Source: Candidatus Opimibacter skivensis
GTDB taxonomy: Bacteria > Bacteroidota > Bacteroidia > Chitinophagales > Saprospiraceae
Assembly (NCBI GenBank): GCA_016721905.1
Contig: JADKHH010000024.1
Span: 62,001-126,000, forward strand
Direction: 5' to 3'
DNA: 64,000 nt
Part shown: positions 27,606-36,528 of the stretch, in pieces
Numbering within the stretch: position 1 is the first letter of the stretch
How the letters are laid out: the number at the start of each line of letters is the position of its first letter
The notes under the pieces: model-generated
What the model saw: only the letters and a program-made list of their open reading frames with translations
Databases searched by the model: none
What the model was told of the DNA's origin: nothing
Position numbers and translations under genes: made by a program

Positions 27606-27772
27606 AAATCTACTTAACAATTTAAATATTCGTCACAGCCTTATGGCAGACGCCCCTGCCTTAAGATATCCATCCCATTGCCGTTGGATGGCAACCGGTT
27701 GCTGAGCGGGCGAACGAGGTTGAGCGAAAGGCAGTCGAAGTATCACCGCCAACAACCGAGATACCGAATGCC

Positions 27773-27796
27773 GTTGCAGGAGTTTGCTCCTGCAAC
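27773..27796. repeat. Perfect 10-bp hairpin GTTGCAGGAG/CTCCTGCAAC
   Basis: The stem has a TTTG loop and is flanked by ACCGAGATACC on both sides (27755 and 27798). A partial copy of the left half occurs at 27374, so this is a dispersed repeat rather than a simple mgsA regulator. Confidence 0.5.
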
Positions 27797-27857
27797 CACC
27801 GAGATACCCAAAGTTTTTCCTGAACTTTACCTCACAGATAAAAAAGAACACGACCCT

Positions 27858-28241
27858 ATGCTTAGAATCGCCATGATCGCCCACGACGGAAAGAAAGCCG
27901 ATCTGGTCTCTTTCCTCCTGCATAACAAGGAGTTATTCAAGTCCTCTCAGCTGATCGCTACAGCCACGACAGGCTCATTTCTTGAAAAAGCCGGCTTCAA
28001 AGTCACCAAAGTGCTCTCTGGCCCTAGTGGCGGGGATGCCCAGATTGGCGCCAAGGTGGCCAATGGTGAAGTTGATTTTGTTTTCTTCTTCCGCGATCCA
28101 CTGGGTAAGCACCCGCATGAACCAGATGTACAGATGCTCATGAGGTTGTGCGATGTGCATAATATTCCGCTGGCTACTAATCCGGCTTCTGCAGAGTATT
28201 TATTGAAGGGCATGATCGCTGACGAGCATACGGATATATGA
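27858..28241 (+). CDS. mgsA: Methylglyoxal synthase
   Basis: A 127-residue enzyme that converts dihydroxyacetone phosphate to methylglyoxal and phosphate, a glycolytic bypass when phosphate is scarce. ATG 27858 (MLRIAMIAHDGKK) matches the family start. Conserved blocks are TATTGSFLEKAG (phosphate binding), LSGPSGGDAQIGAKVANGEVD with the catalytic Asp, FFFRDPLGKHPHEPD and NIPLATNPASAE. The stop overlaps the uvrC start by four bases (ATGA), so the two are translationally coupled. Confidence 0.95.
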   Translation: MLRIAMIAHDGKKADLVSFLLHNKELFKSSQLIATATTGSFLEKAGFKVTKVLSGPSGGDAQIGAKVANGEVDFVFFFRDPLGKHPHEPDVQMLMRLCDVHNIPLATNPASAEYLLKGMIADEHTDI

Positions 28242-30067
28242 CGTATGAGGAGTACAAGGCGGTAGCAGACAATATTCCAAAAGAGCCAGGTGTATACCGT
28301 TTTCTGAATGGAGAGGGGACGGTCATCTATGTAGGCAAAGCAAAAAGCCTGCGTAATCGTCTGGCTTCCTATTTCGGCGAACAGAAAAATCAATATTTCA
28401 AGACACGGACGATGGTCCGGCAGGCCCATCGTTTTGAATTTACGATTGTCGAAAGCGAACAGGATGCCCTGTTGCTTGAAAACACGTTGATTAAACAAAT
28501 TCAACCCCGGTACAATGTCAACCTCAAGGATGATAAATCCTACACGTTTATCTGCATCAAGAATGAAAAATTTCCGCGCGTATTTTTGACCCGACGTGTG
28601 ATACGCGATGGCTCTACTTATTTCGGGCCATACACCTCCAAAGCCAAAGTCAGCGAGATACTGGAGATTGTAAAAAAGATATTTCCCCTTCGCACCTGCC
28701 CCTTGTTGCTGACACCACAGCCCATCGCTGCGAAAAAATATAAGGTATGCCTCGAATACCACATCAAGAATTGTCTCGGTCCATGTGAAGGTCTCGAGTC
28801 AGAAGAATCATACAATGCCCGCATTGATCAGGTTCGCAATATCCTGAAAGGCCATTTTCGCGATGTGATCCAACATCTCAAACGACAGATGGAGACCCAT
28901 GCCATGGAAATGGAGTTTGAAAAGGCACAGCAGATCAAAGAGAAGCTGACACTGTTTGAAGATTACCAGGCAAAGTCAACCGTTGTAAGTCAAATGGACC
29001 GTGACCTGGATGTGTTTAGTATCGCCACTGATGAAACACACGCCTATGTCAATTACCTCAAAGTGGTGCAGGGCGCAATCATCAATAGCTATACACAGGA
29101 GTTGCTGAAAAATCTCAATGAGGATGAACACGAGTTATTGGCCTTCACTATTGATCGCCTGCGTGAAAAATTCAACAGCCTCACAGACGAACTCGTAGTG
29201 CCTTTCAAAGTGGAGCTGGTCGAACAAGGGTTGACTCAAACTGTTCCGCAGCGTGGAGAGAAAAAAGAATTGCTGGATCTCTCGTTGAAGAATGTCAAGT
29301 ATTTCCTCTTGCAAAAGCAGAAGGAGAAAATGAATTATACCCAGAAGCAGACACCAGCAGAACGCATCTTACGCACCCTGCAGCAAGATCTGCGGATGAA
29401 TGGATTACCTATGCATATCGAATGTTTCGACAACAGCAATATCCAAGGCACCAATCCTGTCGCTTCATGTGTTGTATTCAGAAATGCAAAGCCTGCAAAA
29501 AGGGATTACCGTCATTTTCACGTCAAGACGGTTGAGGGTCCTGATGACTTTGCTTCCATGCGCGAAATTGTCGAGCGTCGCTACAAACGAATGATGGAGG
29601 AGAACCAACCCTTACCTGATCTGGTGGTCATAGATGGTGGCAAAGGCCAGCTCAGCGCAGCCATGGAGTCAATCGATGCACTTGGCATCAGAGACCGCAT
29701 GACAGTCGTCGGCATTGCTAAGAAATTAGAAGAAATTTATTTTCCCGAAGATTCCATCCCTCTCTACATTGACAAGAAATCCGAATCACTTCGCCTCATC
29801 CAGCAGATCCGTAATGAAGCACATCGCTTTGCCATCACTTTCCACAGGAATACAAGAAGTAAAGGATTCGCCAGTACAGAACTGACCGGCATCAAAGGGG
29901 TAGGGGAGAAAACCGCAGAAAAACTGCTGAAACATTTTGGTTCCGTAAAGAAGCTCAAAGAAGCCCCTCAAGATGAAGTTGTCAAACTCGTCGGCCAATC
30001 CGCCGCCGCTAAATTATTTGCTTCACCCGCATTCGCAAAACCTACAGGGGAAACAGATTCGATCTGA
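28238..30067 (+). CDS. uvrC: Excinuclease ABC subunit C
   Basis: A 609-residue nucleotide-excision repair nuclease. The N-terminal GIY-YIG domain (GVYRFLNGEGTVIYVGKAKS, residues about 17-36) makes the 3' cut. The UVR motif that contacts UvrB is at about 205-240 (AMEMEFEKAQQIKEKL). The RNase H-like C-terminal nuclease (IECFDNSNIQGTNPVASCVV, LPDLVVIDGGKGQ) makes the 5' cut, and the tandem HhH domain (GIKGVGEKTAEKLLKHFGS) binds DNA. Length is normal. It is coupled to mgsA by a four-base overlap. Confidence 0.97.
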   Translation: MTYEEYKAVADNIPKEPGVYRFLNGEGTVIYVGKAKSLRNRLASYFGEQKNQYFKTRTMVRQAHRFEFTIVESEQDALLLENTLIKQIQPRYNVNLKDDKSYTFICIKNEKFPRVFLTRRVIRDGSTYFGPYTSKAKVSEILEIVKKIFPLRTCPLLLTPQPIAAKKYKVCLEYHIKNCLGPCEGLESEESYNARIDQVRNILKGHFRDVIQHLKRQMETHAMEMEFEKAQQIKEKLTLFEDYQAKSTVVSQMDRDLDVFSIATDETHAYVNYLKVVQGAIINSYTQELLKNLNEDEHELLAFTIDRLREKFNSLTDELVVPFKVELVEQGLTQTVPQRGEKKELLDLSLKNVKYFLLQKQKEKMNYTQKQTPAERILRTLQQDLRMNGLPMHIECFDNSNIQGTNPVASCVVFRNAKPAKRDYRHFHVKTVEGPDDFASMREIVERRYKRMMEENQPLPDLVVIDGGKGQLSAAMESIDALGIRDRMTVVGIAKKLEEIYFPEDSIPLYIDKKSESLRLIQQIRNEAHRFAITFHRNTRSKGFASTELTGIKGVGEKTAEKLLKHFGSVKKLKEAPQDEVVKLVGQSAAAKLFASPAFAKPTGETDSI

Positions 30068-30204
30068 CCCCCGATACCTGAAGTTTTGTTCCACTAACCC
30101 CCTACCCCTGAAGGGGAGCAGGGAGTTTTAATCAATTTATCAAGTCCCCTTTCGGGGAGGGGCTGATAATCATTTCACTCTCCTCTCCCTTCACTTTACC
30201 TGTT

Positions 30205-30257
30205 CGTTCATGTCTCTGACTTGAATGCAATATGCTTTGCGTCTCCAGACGCTAGAG
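30205..30257. repeat. CGTTCA..GACTTGAATGCAATAT repeat, copy 1
   Basis: The element contains TTCATGTC/GACTTGAA and GCGTCT/AGACGC stems separated by TGCAATATGCTTT. A second copy is at 53921-53973, where the second stem is GCGTC/GACGC. Confidence 0.6.
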
Positions 30258-30278
30258 TCAAATCACGCACCACCAACC

Positions 30279-30380
30279 AAAGTTGGGCTTAAGTTGACTT
30301 AAGTCCGCGTACGTCAAATCAAAGAAATCATAAACCTGGCAGAGATCAATGTAGCCGTTTCAGACGGCATGTAATATCAT
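30279..30380. repeat. Two-hairpin dispersed repeat, copy 1
   Basis: Begins AAAGTTGGGCTTAAGTTGAC; first stem CTTAAG/CTTAAG with loop TTGA, then CGCGTACGTCAAATCAAAG, then a second hairpin GCCGT/ACGGC followed by TGTAATAT. Related copies are at 36212, 38770 and (5' part) 40112. Confidence 0.7.
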
Positions 30381-30384
30381 AATG

Positions 30385-30477
30385 GCTCTCACGTTCTCAC
30401 GCTCTCACGTTCTCACGTTCTCACGCTCTCACGTTCTCACGTTCTCACGCTCTCACTCTCTCTCACTCTCTTACACT
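30385..30477 (-). repeat. GTGAG array after the thioredoxin-like gene stop
   Basis: On the minus strand, units GTGAGAGC and GTGAGAAC alternate with 8-base spacing for about ten copies, starting right after the stop codon. Confidence 0.8.
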
Positions 30478-30975
30478 CTAGTGGCTTCCCAAAGATACCA
30501 TCTCCTTCTCCACCGCATCATGCAGGTAATACCCCATCTCCAACACCTGCGCAGCCGTAGCCGGGCCTTCGTGACGTTTCATGATCTTCCCTTTGCTATC
30601 AACAAACAATAGCGTAGGAAAGGAAGTGACACCATACCGGTCAGCCAATGCAGCATCGGGCGAAGTATCACCGGCATTGACCTTGTAATTGATGAAATGA
30701 TTGTTGAAGTAAGATGCAAGTTCATCCTGCGTATACACATACTGATCCATGCGCTTGCAGGATTCAATCCATGGGGCATAGAAGTACAGGAACACCGGCT
30801 TTTTCATAAGGTCAGCAAATTCAAGCAAATGTCCGAGACTGGCACAGTCTGCAAACTGAACATCCTGCGAACAAGAAGCTGGTCTCACCATCACCTTAGT
30901 GTACGGCTTTGGCGAACAGCATAGAAAGGCGCACAGGGTTACACCTGCCAGGAAGGATTTTGAAGATGGGATCAT
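30478..30975 (-). CDS. Thioredoxin-fold lipoprotein lacking the first active-site cysteine
   Basis: A 165-residue exported protein. A hydrophobic N-terminus ending LCAFLCCSP fits a lipoprotein signal. The core is a thioredoxin fold of the DsbD-gamma/YyaL-related type: KKPVFLYFYAPWIESCKRM, then VNAGDTSPDAALADRYGVTSFPTLLFVD with the cis-proline. The usual WCxxC is here WIESC, so only the second cysteine remains. Without the nucleophilic cysteine it should not work as a normal disulfide reductase; a chaperone-like or single-cysteine role is possible. Its stop abuts a GTGAG array. Confidence 0.75.
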   Translation of the reverse strand: MIPSSKSFLAGVTLCAFLCCSPKPYTKVMVRPASCSQDVQFADCASLGHLLEFADLMKKPVFLYFYAPWIESCKRMDQYVYTQDELASYFNNHFINYKVNAGDTSPDAALADRYGVTSFPTLLFVDSKGKIMKRHEGPATAAQVLEMGYYLHDAVEKEMVSLGSH

Positions 30976-31045
30976 ATGTATTTGTCAGATAGTAAGCGTT
31001 ACTGATCTGTTGCAAATCATATGCCAAAAAATAATAATATGATTT

Positions 31046-31849
31046 CTAGAGCGTACGGAGCAGATCCACCAGGCTTTCAGGATCCAGCATAGCGCCTATT
31101 GCGATAAAGTGGGGATTTAACAGGTCAGGTTTATTATACACCAGTGGTAGTAGGTTGTCAAATTGCAACAAACTTCCTCCCGCCTCTTCAAGTATACATT
31201 GAGCTGCTGCCGTATCCCATTCCATAGTGGGCGCCAGGCGCGGGTAAAAATTTGCCTTTCCTTCTGCAATCAACAGAAACTTTAAAGAACTACCTGTGGA
31301 GACAATCACAGGCTCCCGTAGTCCCGAGATGATTTTATCAGTCATGCTATCCCGGTGGCTCCTCGAAGCAACGACATTGAGCCCGGGATCAGTGAGCCTG
31401 AAGGCTTGAGAGCGTAATTCCGTCTTCACACCATCACTTTCGATGCGGAAAGCACCACCGCCATATTCAGCCACATACGCCAGACCTGTGCACGGTACAA
31501 AAACATATCCCCCGACTGGTCTATGCCCTTCGAGGTAAGCGATGTTGATGGTAAACTCACCATTTCGTTTGATAAACTCCCGGGTGCCATCGAGCGGATC
31601 AACCAGGAAGAAGTTGGTGTATCCAGCCCTTTCCGCATATGCCGCTTGCTTTGTTTCTTCCGAGATCACGGGTATGCCCGGGAACAGATCACTTAATGCC
31701 TCACAGATGATTTGATTAGCCCGCTTATCAGCTTCCGTCAAGGGACTTGAGTCACCTTTCATTTCAGTATTAAAACTGGCCTCATCAGCATAGATGTCAA
31801 GTATGGCTCTGCTGGCCTCCTGCAGTATAGGGAGTATCGTATCTGTCAT
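31046..31849 (-). CDS. cysQ: 3'(2'),5'-bisphosphate nucleotidase
   Basis: A 267-residue magnesium-dependent phosphatase of the inositol monophosphatase superfamily. It removes the 3'-phosphate from PAP, a by-product of sulfate assimilation. The metal site is clear: PVISEETKQ, DPLDGTREFIKRNGEFTINIA and WDTAAAQCILEEAGG. The tighter match of the EFIKRNGEFT phrase points to CysQ rather than inositol monophosphatase. Length is typical. It is divergent from the M1 peptidase gene with about 100 bp between. Confidence 0.92.
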   Translation of the reverse strand: MTDTILPILQEASRAILDIYADEASFNTEMKGDSSPLTEADKRANQIICEALSDLFPGIPVISEETKQAAYAERAGYTNFFLVDPLDGTREFIKRNGEFTINIAYLEGHRPVGGYVFVPCTGLAYVAEYGGGAFRIESDGVKTELRSQAFRLTDPGLNVVASRSHRDSMTDKIISGLREPVIVSTGSSLKFLLIAEGKANFYPRLAPTMEWDTAAAQCILEEAGGSLLQFDNLLPLVYNKPDLLNPHFIAIGAMLDPESLVDLLRTL

Positions 31850-31935
31850 CAGCTCTGTTCGTGATCACAAGGTGTGAATTTTTTAGGAAACCAGCTGACA
31901 GCCTTCAATGCATGACGGTGTTTCCGCAAACTGTA

Positions 31936-31943
31936 TATCTTTG
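31936..31943 (+). promoter_or_regulatory. Bacteroidota-type -7 box before the M1 peptidase
   Basis: TATCTTTG exactly fits TAnnTTTG. It ends 4 bp before the ATG at 31948, so transcription would start at or just after that ATG. Either the message is leaderless, or translation begins at the next ATG (31993, MHLVKAS), which also gives a better signal peptide. Confidence 0.5.
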
Positions 31944-31947
31944 AAAA

Positions 31948-34866
31948 ATGCGTTTGACCACCTGGAGGACTAATTCAACCCGTTTACGCCTGATGCACCT
32001 TGTAAAGGCATCACTGCTATTGTTGGTTATCCTCCTCGATTCCTCTATGGTAATTGCTCAGCGTCCTCAGTACAGGATTCATGCTACGCTGGATACAGCA
32101 GTCCACATAGTATCAGGGAAGATCGACATTACGTATACAAATCACGCAAGCGTAGCCTTAGACAAGCTAGGCATTCATTTGTGGCCAAATGCTTATAGCA
32201 CAAAGGAGTCAGCCTTGGCCAAACAAATGGTTAATCAGAAGAATTTTGATCTGCATAAAGCCAGGGCCGCTGACATGGGTGGGCTCGCAGGCCTGAGGTT
32301 TACTACTGCCGAACAACCAATCCAGTTGAAGACAGATCCGGAGTTTATTGATATTGCCTGGCTCATTTTAGATAGTCCGCTGCAACCTGGCGACTCCATT
32401 CAGGTCTCCTCTCCATTCCAGCTGAAAATCCCAAAGTCGTTGTCCAGGATGGGACACGCCGGCAATAGCTTTCAACTCACACAGTGGTATCCACACATTG
32501 GTGTATTTGATGAAGAAGGCTGGCATATGATGGCCTACCTCGATCAGGGTGAGTTTTTTAACGACTTCGCTGACTATGATGTGCATGTGGAGGTGCCAAC
32601 CGGATACACAGTAGCAGCGACAGGAGTATTGAATTCGAAAACAACGGAAGACAGGATGGTCGACTGGCATTTTCAAGCGGAGAATGTTATTGACTTTGCA
32701 TGGTTTACAAGCCCCGCCTTCAGGCATGAAAAATATACTGGTGTAGTGGCAGGTCAGAACAAGGTTGACTTGAATGTCTATTATGATCCCCGGGACAGCG
32801 TTTTGTGGAGTAAGGCAGGGGTTTACGCAGCACGTGCATTAGAGTTTTATAGTGATTGGCTGGGAGCTTATCCATATCCACAGATGAGCGTCGTTTCCGC
32901 CCCGTTGAGTGCAGGCGGTGGAATGGAATATCCGATGGTGGCGCAGATTGGCTATATGGGAGATTCAGCATCGCTGGATCTGGTCATCGCGCATGAGATA
33001 GGACACACGTGGCTCTATGGTATTCTCGCTAATAACGAAAGAGCACATCCATGGATGGATGAAGGTTTAAACTCGTTTATCGAAGCTCAGTATACTGCAA
33101 AATATCAGCCTGCCTATCGGGAAGCTTATTTGCCGCGGGAGTATACAACCCGTGCATCCATGGACCAGGTGGATGCACTGCAGCATGCCTTGCACTTTAG
33201 CAATACCCTTCAACCACCTGCGACCGCTCCTGAGGCTCAACAGCAAGCACAATATTTTTTTAGTGCATATACCATGCCTGCACAAGGACTCCAGATGATG
33301 ATGGGCATGGAAGGTGAAGAGGTTATGAAAAAGATGTTCAGACAATATTTTGCTGATCATCAGTTTTCTCACGTTACTCCGGCACAACTTTCAAACTCTT
33401 TCGAACAAGCCTGTGGTTGCGACCTGTCATGGTTTTTTGATGGCTGGATCCATCATGCTCATGAGATCGATTACAGAATAAGTCATTTTGATAAGGAAAA
33501 GAAAGAAGTCACCTTTGTCAATCACGGACCTGCAGACATACCACTCAGGTTTAACACCTACAAGGATGGCCAGCAGATCAGGGAACACACGCTCAATGGT
33601 TTCAAAGGCGAGAAGACAATCCATCTCGATCACAGGGCTGATGAAATTCATTTGTATGAAGGGTTCATGGGTGTCAACAGGCATTGGAGTTCCAATATCA
33701 ATCCCCGCTCCGTGATTCCGCGCTTCGGTTTCATGCCAAAGATTGAAAGTTATAGATCACCCACCATAAGCATCACACCTGCATTTGGATATAACCTGGC
33801 AGATGGATTTATGGCCGGTGTGGCTCTTTCATCAGGCTTGCTACCTCAGCAGCATTTTAAGTTTGTAGTAGCTCCTTTGTATGCAAAGAAAAGTAAGAAG
33901 ATCAGAGGATATGCTAATTTCAGGTACATCAATGATTTGAAAAGCGGGCCATTCGATAAATTCCTATTGTCTTTGGCTTTCGACGATTTTGGTTACAACC
34001 TCGATACACATTACCTTTTCAGGGATCATTATTTCAGGTGGGAACCCACTGTCGCATTCAGGTTAAAGCCAACAGATACGAATGCCAAAATTTCCCAGTG
34101 GTTAAAATACCGGTATGTCAACATCGACCAGTACTACGGTCGGGGCCAGAATTACGAAGACAAAATTTTTACGGAGGAACACAGGAGTTATGGGATTCAT
34201 GAACTGTCGTACCAATTCAGATCAGATGAAGTATTGAAACCTCTTGAAGCAATTGGAAATGTGCAGGCAGGGAAAGGTTTTGTAAGATTGAATCTCCGGT
34301 ATAAGCAACATTTTGTGGGCAAGGATAAGCGAAGGGGTGTGTGGGTTCAGGCCTATGGTGGTTGGTTGCCGGTCTATGATAGTCCGGATGCTGCGGTAGG
34401 TTTTACGATCAACGGAATGGCTTCCAGTGGTTACTTTTCCCGCGATTACATGTTTGATCAATGGTTGGGCGGCCGCAATGCAGAGTCAGGAATTTTTAGT
34501 CACCAGGTGTATGAAAAGGACGCAGGACTGAAAACACTTTCTACCATTGGGATTGGGGACAAATGGATGATTGGTGGAGGAGCTAGTGTTGCGCTTCCGT
34601 TCAAGTGGGTTCACTTGTATATGGATATGGCACTCTATGATTCAGCCATCACCGAAAAAACTGCTTTAAGTTATAGCGGCGGATTTTCCATTGTATTGGT
34701 CAAGGATGTTTTTGAAATCTTTGTTCCGCTGTTCGAAAGCAAGGATATCCGGGAGAGTTTATCCTACACGGTCAGAGATGTGTGGTACGAACGTATTTCT
34801 TTTAAGGCAAGTATCAAACTAGGGGAGCCACTCAATCTGATCGATCGGGAACAACTCAGGTATTGA
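31948..34866 (+). CDS. M1-family metallopeptidase with C-terminal probable beta-barrel
   Basis: A 972-residue exported protein (or 957 if started at 31993). After a signal peptide ending VIAQ, the aminopeptidase N-like part spans about residues 40-540. The zinc site is HEIGHTW at 349-355 with the third ligand in WMDEGLNSF about 20 residues on, and AGGGMEYPM stands for the GAMEN-type exopeptidase motif. From about residue 590 to the end the sequence is rich in alternating aromatic beta strands (YANFRYINDL, FDKFLLSLAFDDFGYNLD, RWEPTVAFRLKP, MYDMALY-like strands), as expected of an outer-membrane barrel. The C-terminus does not look like a type IX tail. It would display the peptidase on or inside the outer membrane. 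It ends 11 bp from the convergent M16 gene. Confidence 0.85.
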   Translation: MRLTTWRTNSTRLRLMHLVKASLLLLVILLDSSMVIAQRPQYRIHATLDTAVHIVSGKIDITYTNHASVALDKLGIHLWPNAYSTKESALAKQMVNQKNFDLHKARAADMGGLAGLRFTTAEQPIQLKTDPEFIDIAWLILDSPLQPGDSIQVSSPFQLKIPKSLSRMGHAGNSFQLTQWYPHIGVFDEEGWHMMAYLDQGEFFNDFADYDVHVEVPTGYTVAATGVLNSKTTEDRMVDWHFQAENVIDFAWFTSPAFRHEKYTGVVAGQNKVDLNVYYDPRDSVLWSKAGVYAARALEFYSDWLGAYPYPQMSVVSAPLSAGGGMEYPMVAQIGYMGDSASLDLVIAHEIGHTWLYGILANNERAHPWMDEGLNSFIEAQYTAKYQPAYREAYLPREYTTRASMDQVDALQHALHFSNTLQPPATAPEAQQQAQYFFSAYTMPAQGLQMMMGMEGEEVMKKMFRQYFADHQFSHVTPAQLSNSFEQACGCDLSWFFDGWIHHAHEIDYRISHFDKEKKEVTFVNHGPADIPLRFNTYKDGQQIREHTLNGFKGEKTIHLDHRADEIHLYEGFMGVNRHWSSNINPRSVIPRFGFMPKIESYRSPTISITPAFGYNLADGFMAGVALSSGLLPQQHFKFVVAPLYAKKSKKIRGYANFRYINDLKSGPFDKFLLSLAFDDFGYNLDTHYLFRDHYFRWEPTVAFRLKPTDTNAKISQWLKYRYVNIDQYYGRGQNYEDKIFTEEHRSYGIHELSYQFRSDEVLKPLEAIGNVQAGKGFVRLNLRYKQHFVGKDKRRGVWVQAYGGWLPVYDSPDAAVGFTINGMASSGYFSRDYMFDQWLGGRNAESGIFSHQVYEKDAGLKTLSTIGIGDKWMIGGGASVALPFKWVHLYMDMALYDSAITEKTALSYSGGFSIVLVKDVFEIFVPLFESKDIRESLSYTVRDVWYERISFKASIKLGEPLNLIDREQLRY

Positions 34867-34877
34867 TTTTAGTAGCT

Positions 34878-36176
34878 TTATTCGTCTTCATCATCTTCCT
34901 CGTCTTCGTGTTGCAGTACGAGTGCACCGTCACCTTCATTGATGCCATTGCTGATCAGGCGCATGGTATTGACGTTATCTTTTCGCAGCATATTGACCAC
35001 CCGAAAGATATCAGCAGCTGTTATCTCCGCGATCCTGTCCGCTTCGGTATTGATCAGGTTGGCATCACCAAGTGATTCATAGTACCCGAGATTGGTGGCT
35101 TTGTGTGATGCACTCACATTGCTGAAACAAACAGTGCTTTCGTTTTTGTTTTTCAGTTTTTCAAGGATAGAAAGCTGGATCTCTTCTTTTTGAATAGCAG
35201 CCAGTTCGTTCCACAGATGCGCTTCCATCTCTTCCATGGTGACCTCTTTGGAAGGGCGCAGTTCCATGATAAATAATCCCTTGTCTTCGGATCCGGTAAT
35301 GTAGGCATCCATGTGTGCACATACTTTGAGCACTTTCACCATTCGCTGGTAGAAAATAGAAGACCGCCCCAGGCTCATCACATCACTCAGTAAGTCAAAT
35401 GCATAGTAATCATCACCATTTCTGCCATCCATCAGCCATGCGAGGTAAAGCACGGAAGAAGGATATTTTCCTTCATCCACCAGGGTCCGTGCATCCGTTT
35501 GCATCGGTTCTTCATCACGTGTCCGGCGATCTACAGGTCTTGCCGGAATAGAACCAAAACGTAGCTTGACCAACTCAAGTGCCTCAGAAGGCAGCATTGG
35601 ACCCGCAATGGAAAGGATCGCATTATTTGGTCCGTAAAATGAATTATAGAATTGTTGCACATCCTCAAGCTTTGCTTCAGCGATGTGTTCGATTTGTTTT
35701 CCAATCGTTGGCCATCGGTAGGGGTGTACTTTATAACACAAGTCAGAAAGCATATGCCACACCAGGCCATAAGGTTGATTAATACAAGTTTCCTTATACT
35801 CTTCAGTCACTACCTGCTGCTGCGTACTCAATGATTTCTGGTTGACATTGAGATATCGCATCCGGTCTGCTTCGAGCCAGAGTGCTGTATCGAGATTGAT
35901 CGCCGGTAGGGTGCAGTAGAAATTCGTGATATCCGCATTGGTATATGCGTTCGAATCACCGCCGGCCAGCTGGATGATGTCATCAAAGGATTCGGCATTC
36001 TTTGAGCCACCAAACATCAGGTGTTCAAACAAATGCGCAAACCCTGTCTTATCAGGGGATTCATCCCTTGATCCGACCTTGTACAGTAAATTGATAGTAG
36101 CGAGCGGTGTGTTCGTATCCTGGTGTATCACGACCGTCAACCCATTCTCCAGGACATGTTTTTCAAAGTTTACCAA
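34878..36176 (-). CDS. M16-family zinc peptidase (pitrilysin/processing-peptidase type)
   Basis: A 432-residue peptidase. The inverted zinc motif HxxEH is His48-Leu-Phe-Glu51-His52 in GFAHLFEHLMFGGS; the distal glutamate lies in the following TEEYKETCINQP region. The second M16 half-domain (ILSIAGPMLPSEALELVK, LYLAWLMDGRNGDDYYAF) completes the two-domain unit. No signal peptide is visible, so it is probably cytoplasmic, or secreted by another route. The C-terminus ends in an acidic run (EDEEDDEDE). It may degrade small peptides together with a paralogue outside the window. Confidence 0.9.
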   Translation of the reverse strand: MVNFEKHVLENGLTVVIHQDTNTPLATINLLYKVGSRDESPDKTGFAHLFEHLMFGGSKNAESFDDIIQLAGGDSNAYTNADITNFYCTLPAINLDTALWLEADRMRYLNVNQKSLSTQQQVVTEEYKETCINQPYGLVWHMLSDLCYKVHPYRWPTIGKQIEHIAEAKLEDVQQFYNSFYGPNNAILSIAGPMLPSEALELVKLRFGSIPARPVDRRTRDEEPMQTDARTLVDEGKYPSSVLYLAWLMDGRNGDDYYAFDLLSDVMSLGRSSIFYQRMVKVLKVCAHMDAYITGSEDKGLFIMELRPSKEVTMEEMEAHLWNELAAIQKEEIQLSILEKLKNKNESTVCFSNVSASHKATNLGYYESLGDANLINTEADRIAEITAADIFRVVNMLRKDNVNTMRLISNGINEGDGALVLQHEDEEDDEDE

Positions 36177-36211
36177 ATCTCTTTTTCTATTTGAGATGCA
36201 AATTTACAAAC

Positions 36212-36335
36212 AAAGTTGGGCTTAGGTTGACCTAAGTGGTTGCTGAGCTGTAGCAAGAGGTTGTGGGAAAGCAGGTCGAAGCATCCGCGTACGTCAGGTC
36301 AAAGAAATCATGTTCAGGGCAACTATAGCGTTTTA
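36212..36335. repeat. Two-hairpin dispersed repeat, copy 2
   Basis: AAAGTTGGGCTTAGGTTGAC with the first stem changed to CTTAGG/CCTAAG, a compensated pair relative to copy 1. An insertion of about 45 bp (GTGGTTGCTGAGCTGTAGC and on) separates it from CGCGTACGTCAGGTCAAAG. The second hairpin is degraded (GCGTTTTACGGC). Confidence 0.65.
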
Positions 36336-36466
36336 CGGCAGGGAAATTGGAGGGGGGTGGGGGGGGTTGTTTTGTTTTTTGCTTTTCTTTTTGTTTTTTG
36401 GGGGGGGGGTCTGCCCCGGGGCCTCTTTAGCCCCTTCAGCCTTTTTAGCCCTTGCTCAATGAGAAA

Positions 36467-36528
36467 CTGTCTCCAGACAGTCCCGCAGCAAATGCCGTGC
36501 ATTTGGCGGGATCTACGCTGCGCTACGA
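36467..36528. repeat. CTGTCTCCAGACA/GCGGGATC repeat, copy 2
   Basis: CTGTCTCCAGACAG at 36467-36480 and GGCGGGATCTACGCTGCGC at 36505 repeat the words found at 13560-13634 at a similar distance. Confidence 0.55.

Larger units (their letters stand above)
27318..27857. other. Repeat-filled gap before mgsA
   Basis: No gene is supported in these 540 bp. They contain GAATGCCGTTGCAGGAG twice (27374 and about 27766), a MITE-like element (27452-27605) and a 10-bp perfect hairpin (27773-27796). An open frame joins mgsA from 27678, but it reads through these repeats and is not a real extension. Confidence 0.7.
30068..30477. other. Repeat-filled gap between uvrC and the thioredoxin-like gene
   Basis: No gene is supported in 410 bp. 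In order: CCCCTGAAGGGG at 30105 and CCCC-TTTC-GGGG at 30146 (both short G/C hairpins), the TTGACTTGAATGCAATAT-type repeat at 30205-30257, the two-hairpin repeat at 30279-30380, and a GTGAG array at 30385-30477. Confidence 0.7.

Noticed and set aside
27678..27857. 60-residue N-terminal extension of methylglyoxal synthase
   Set aside because: It reads through intergenic repeats; the family start is at 27858.
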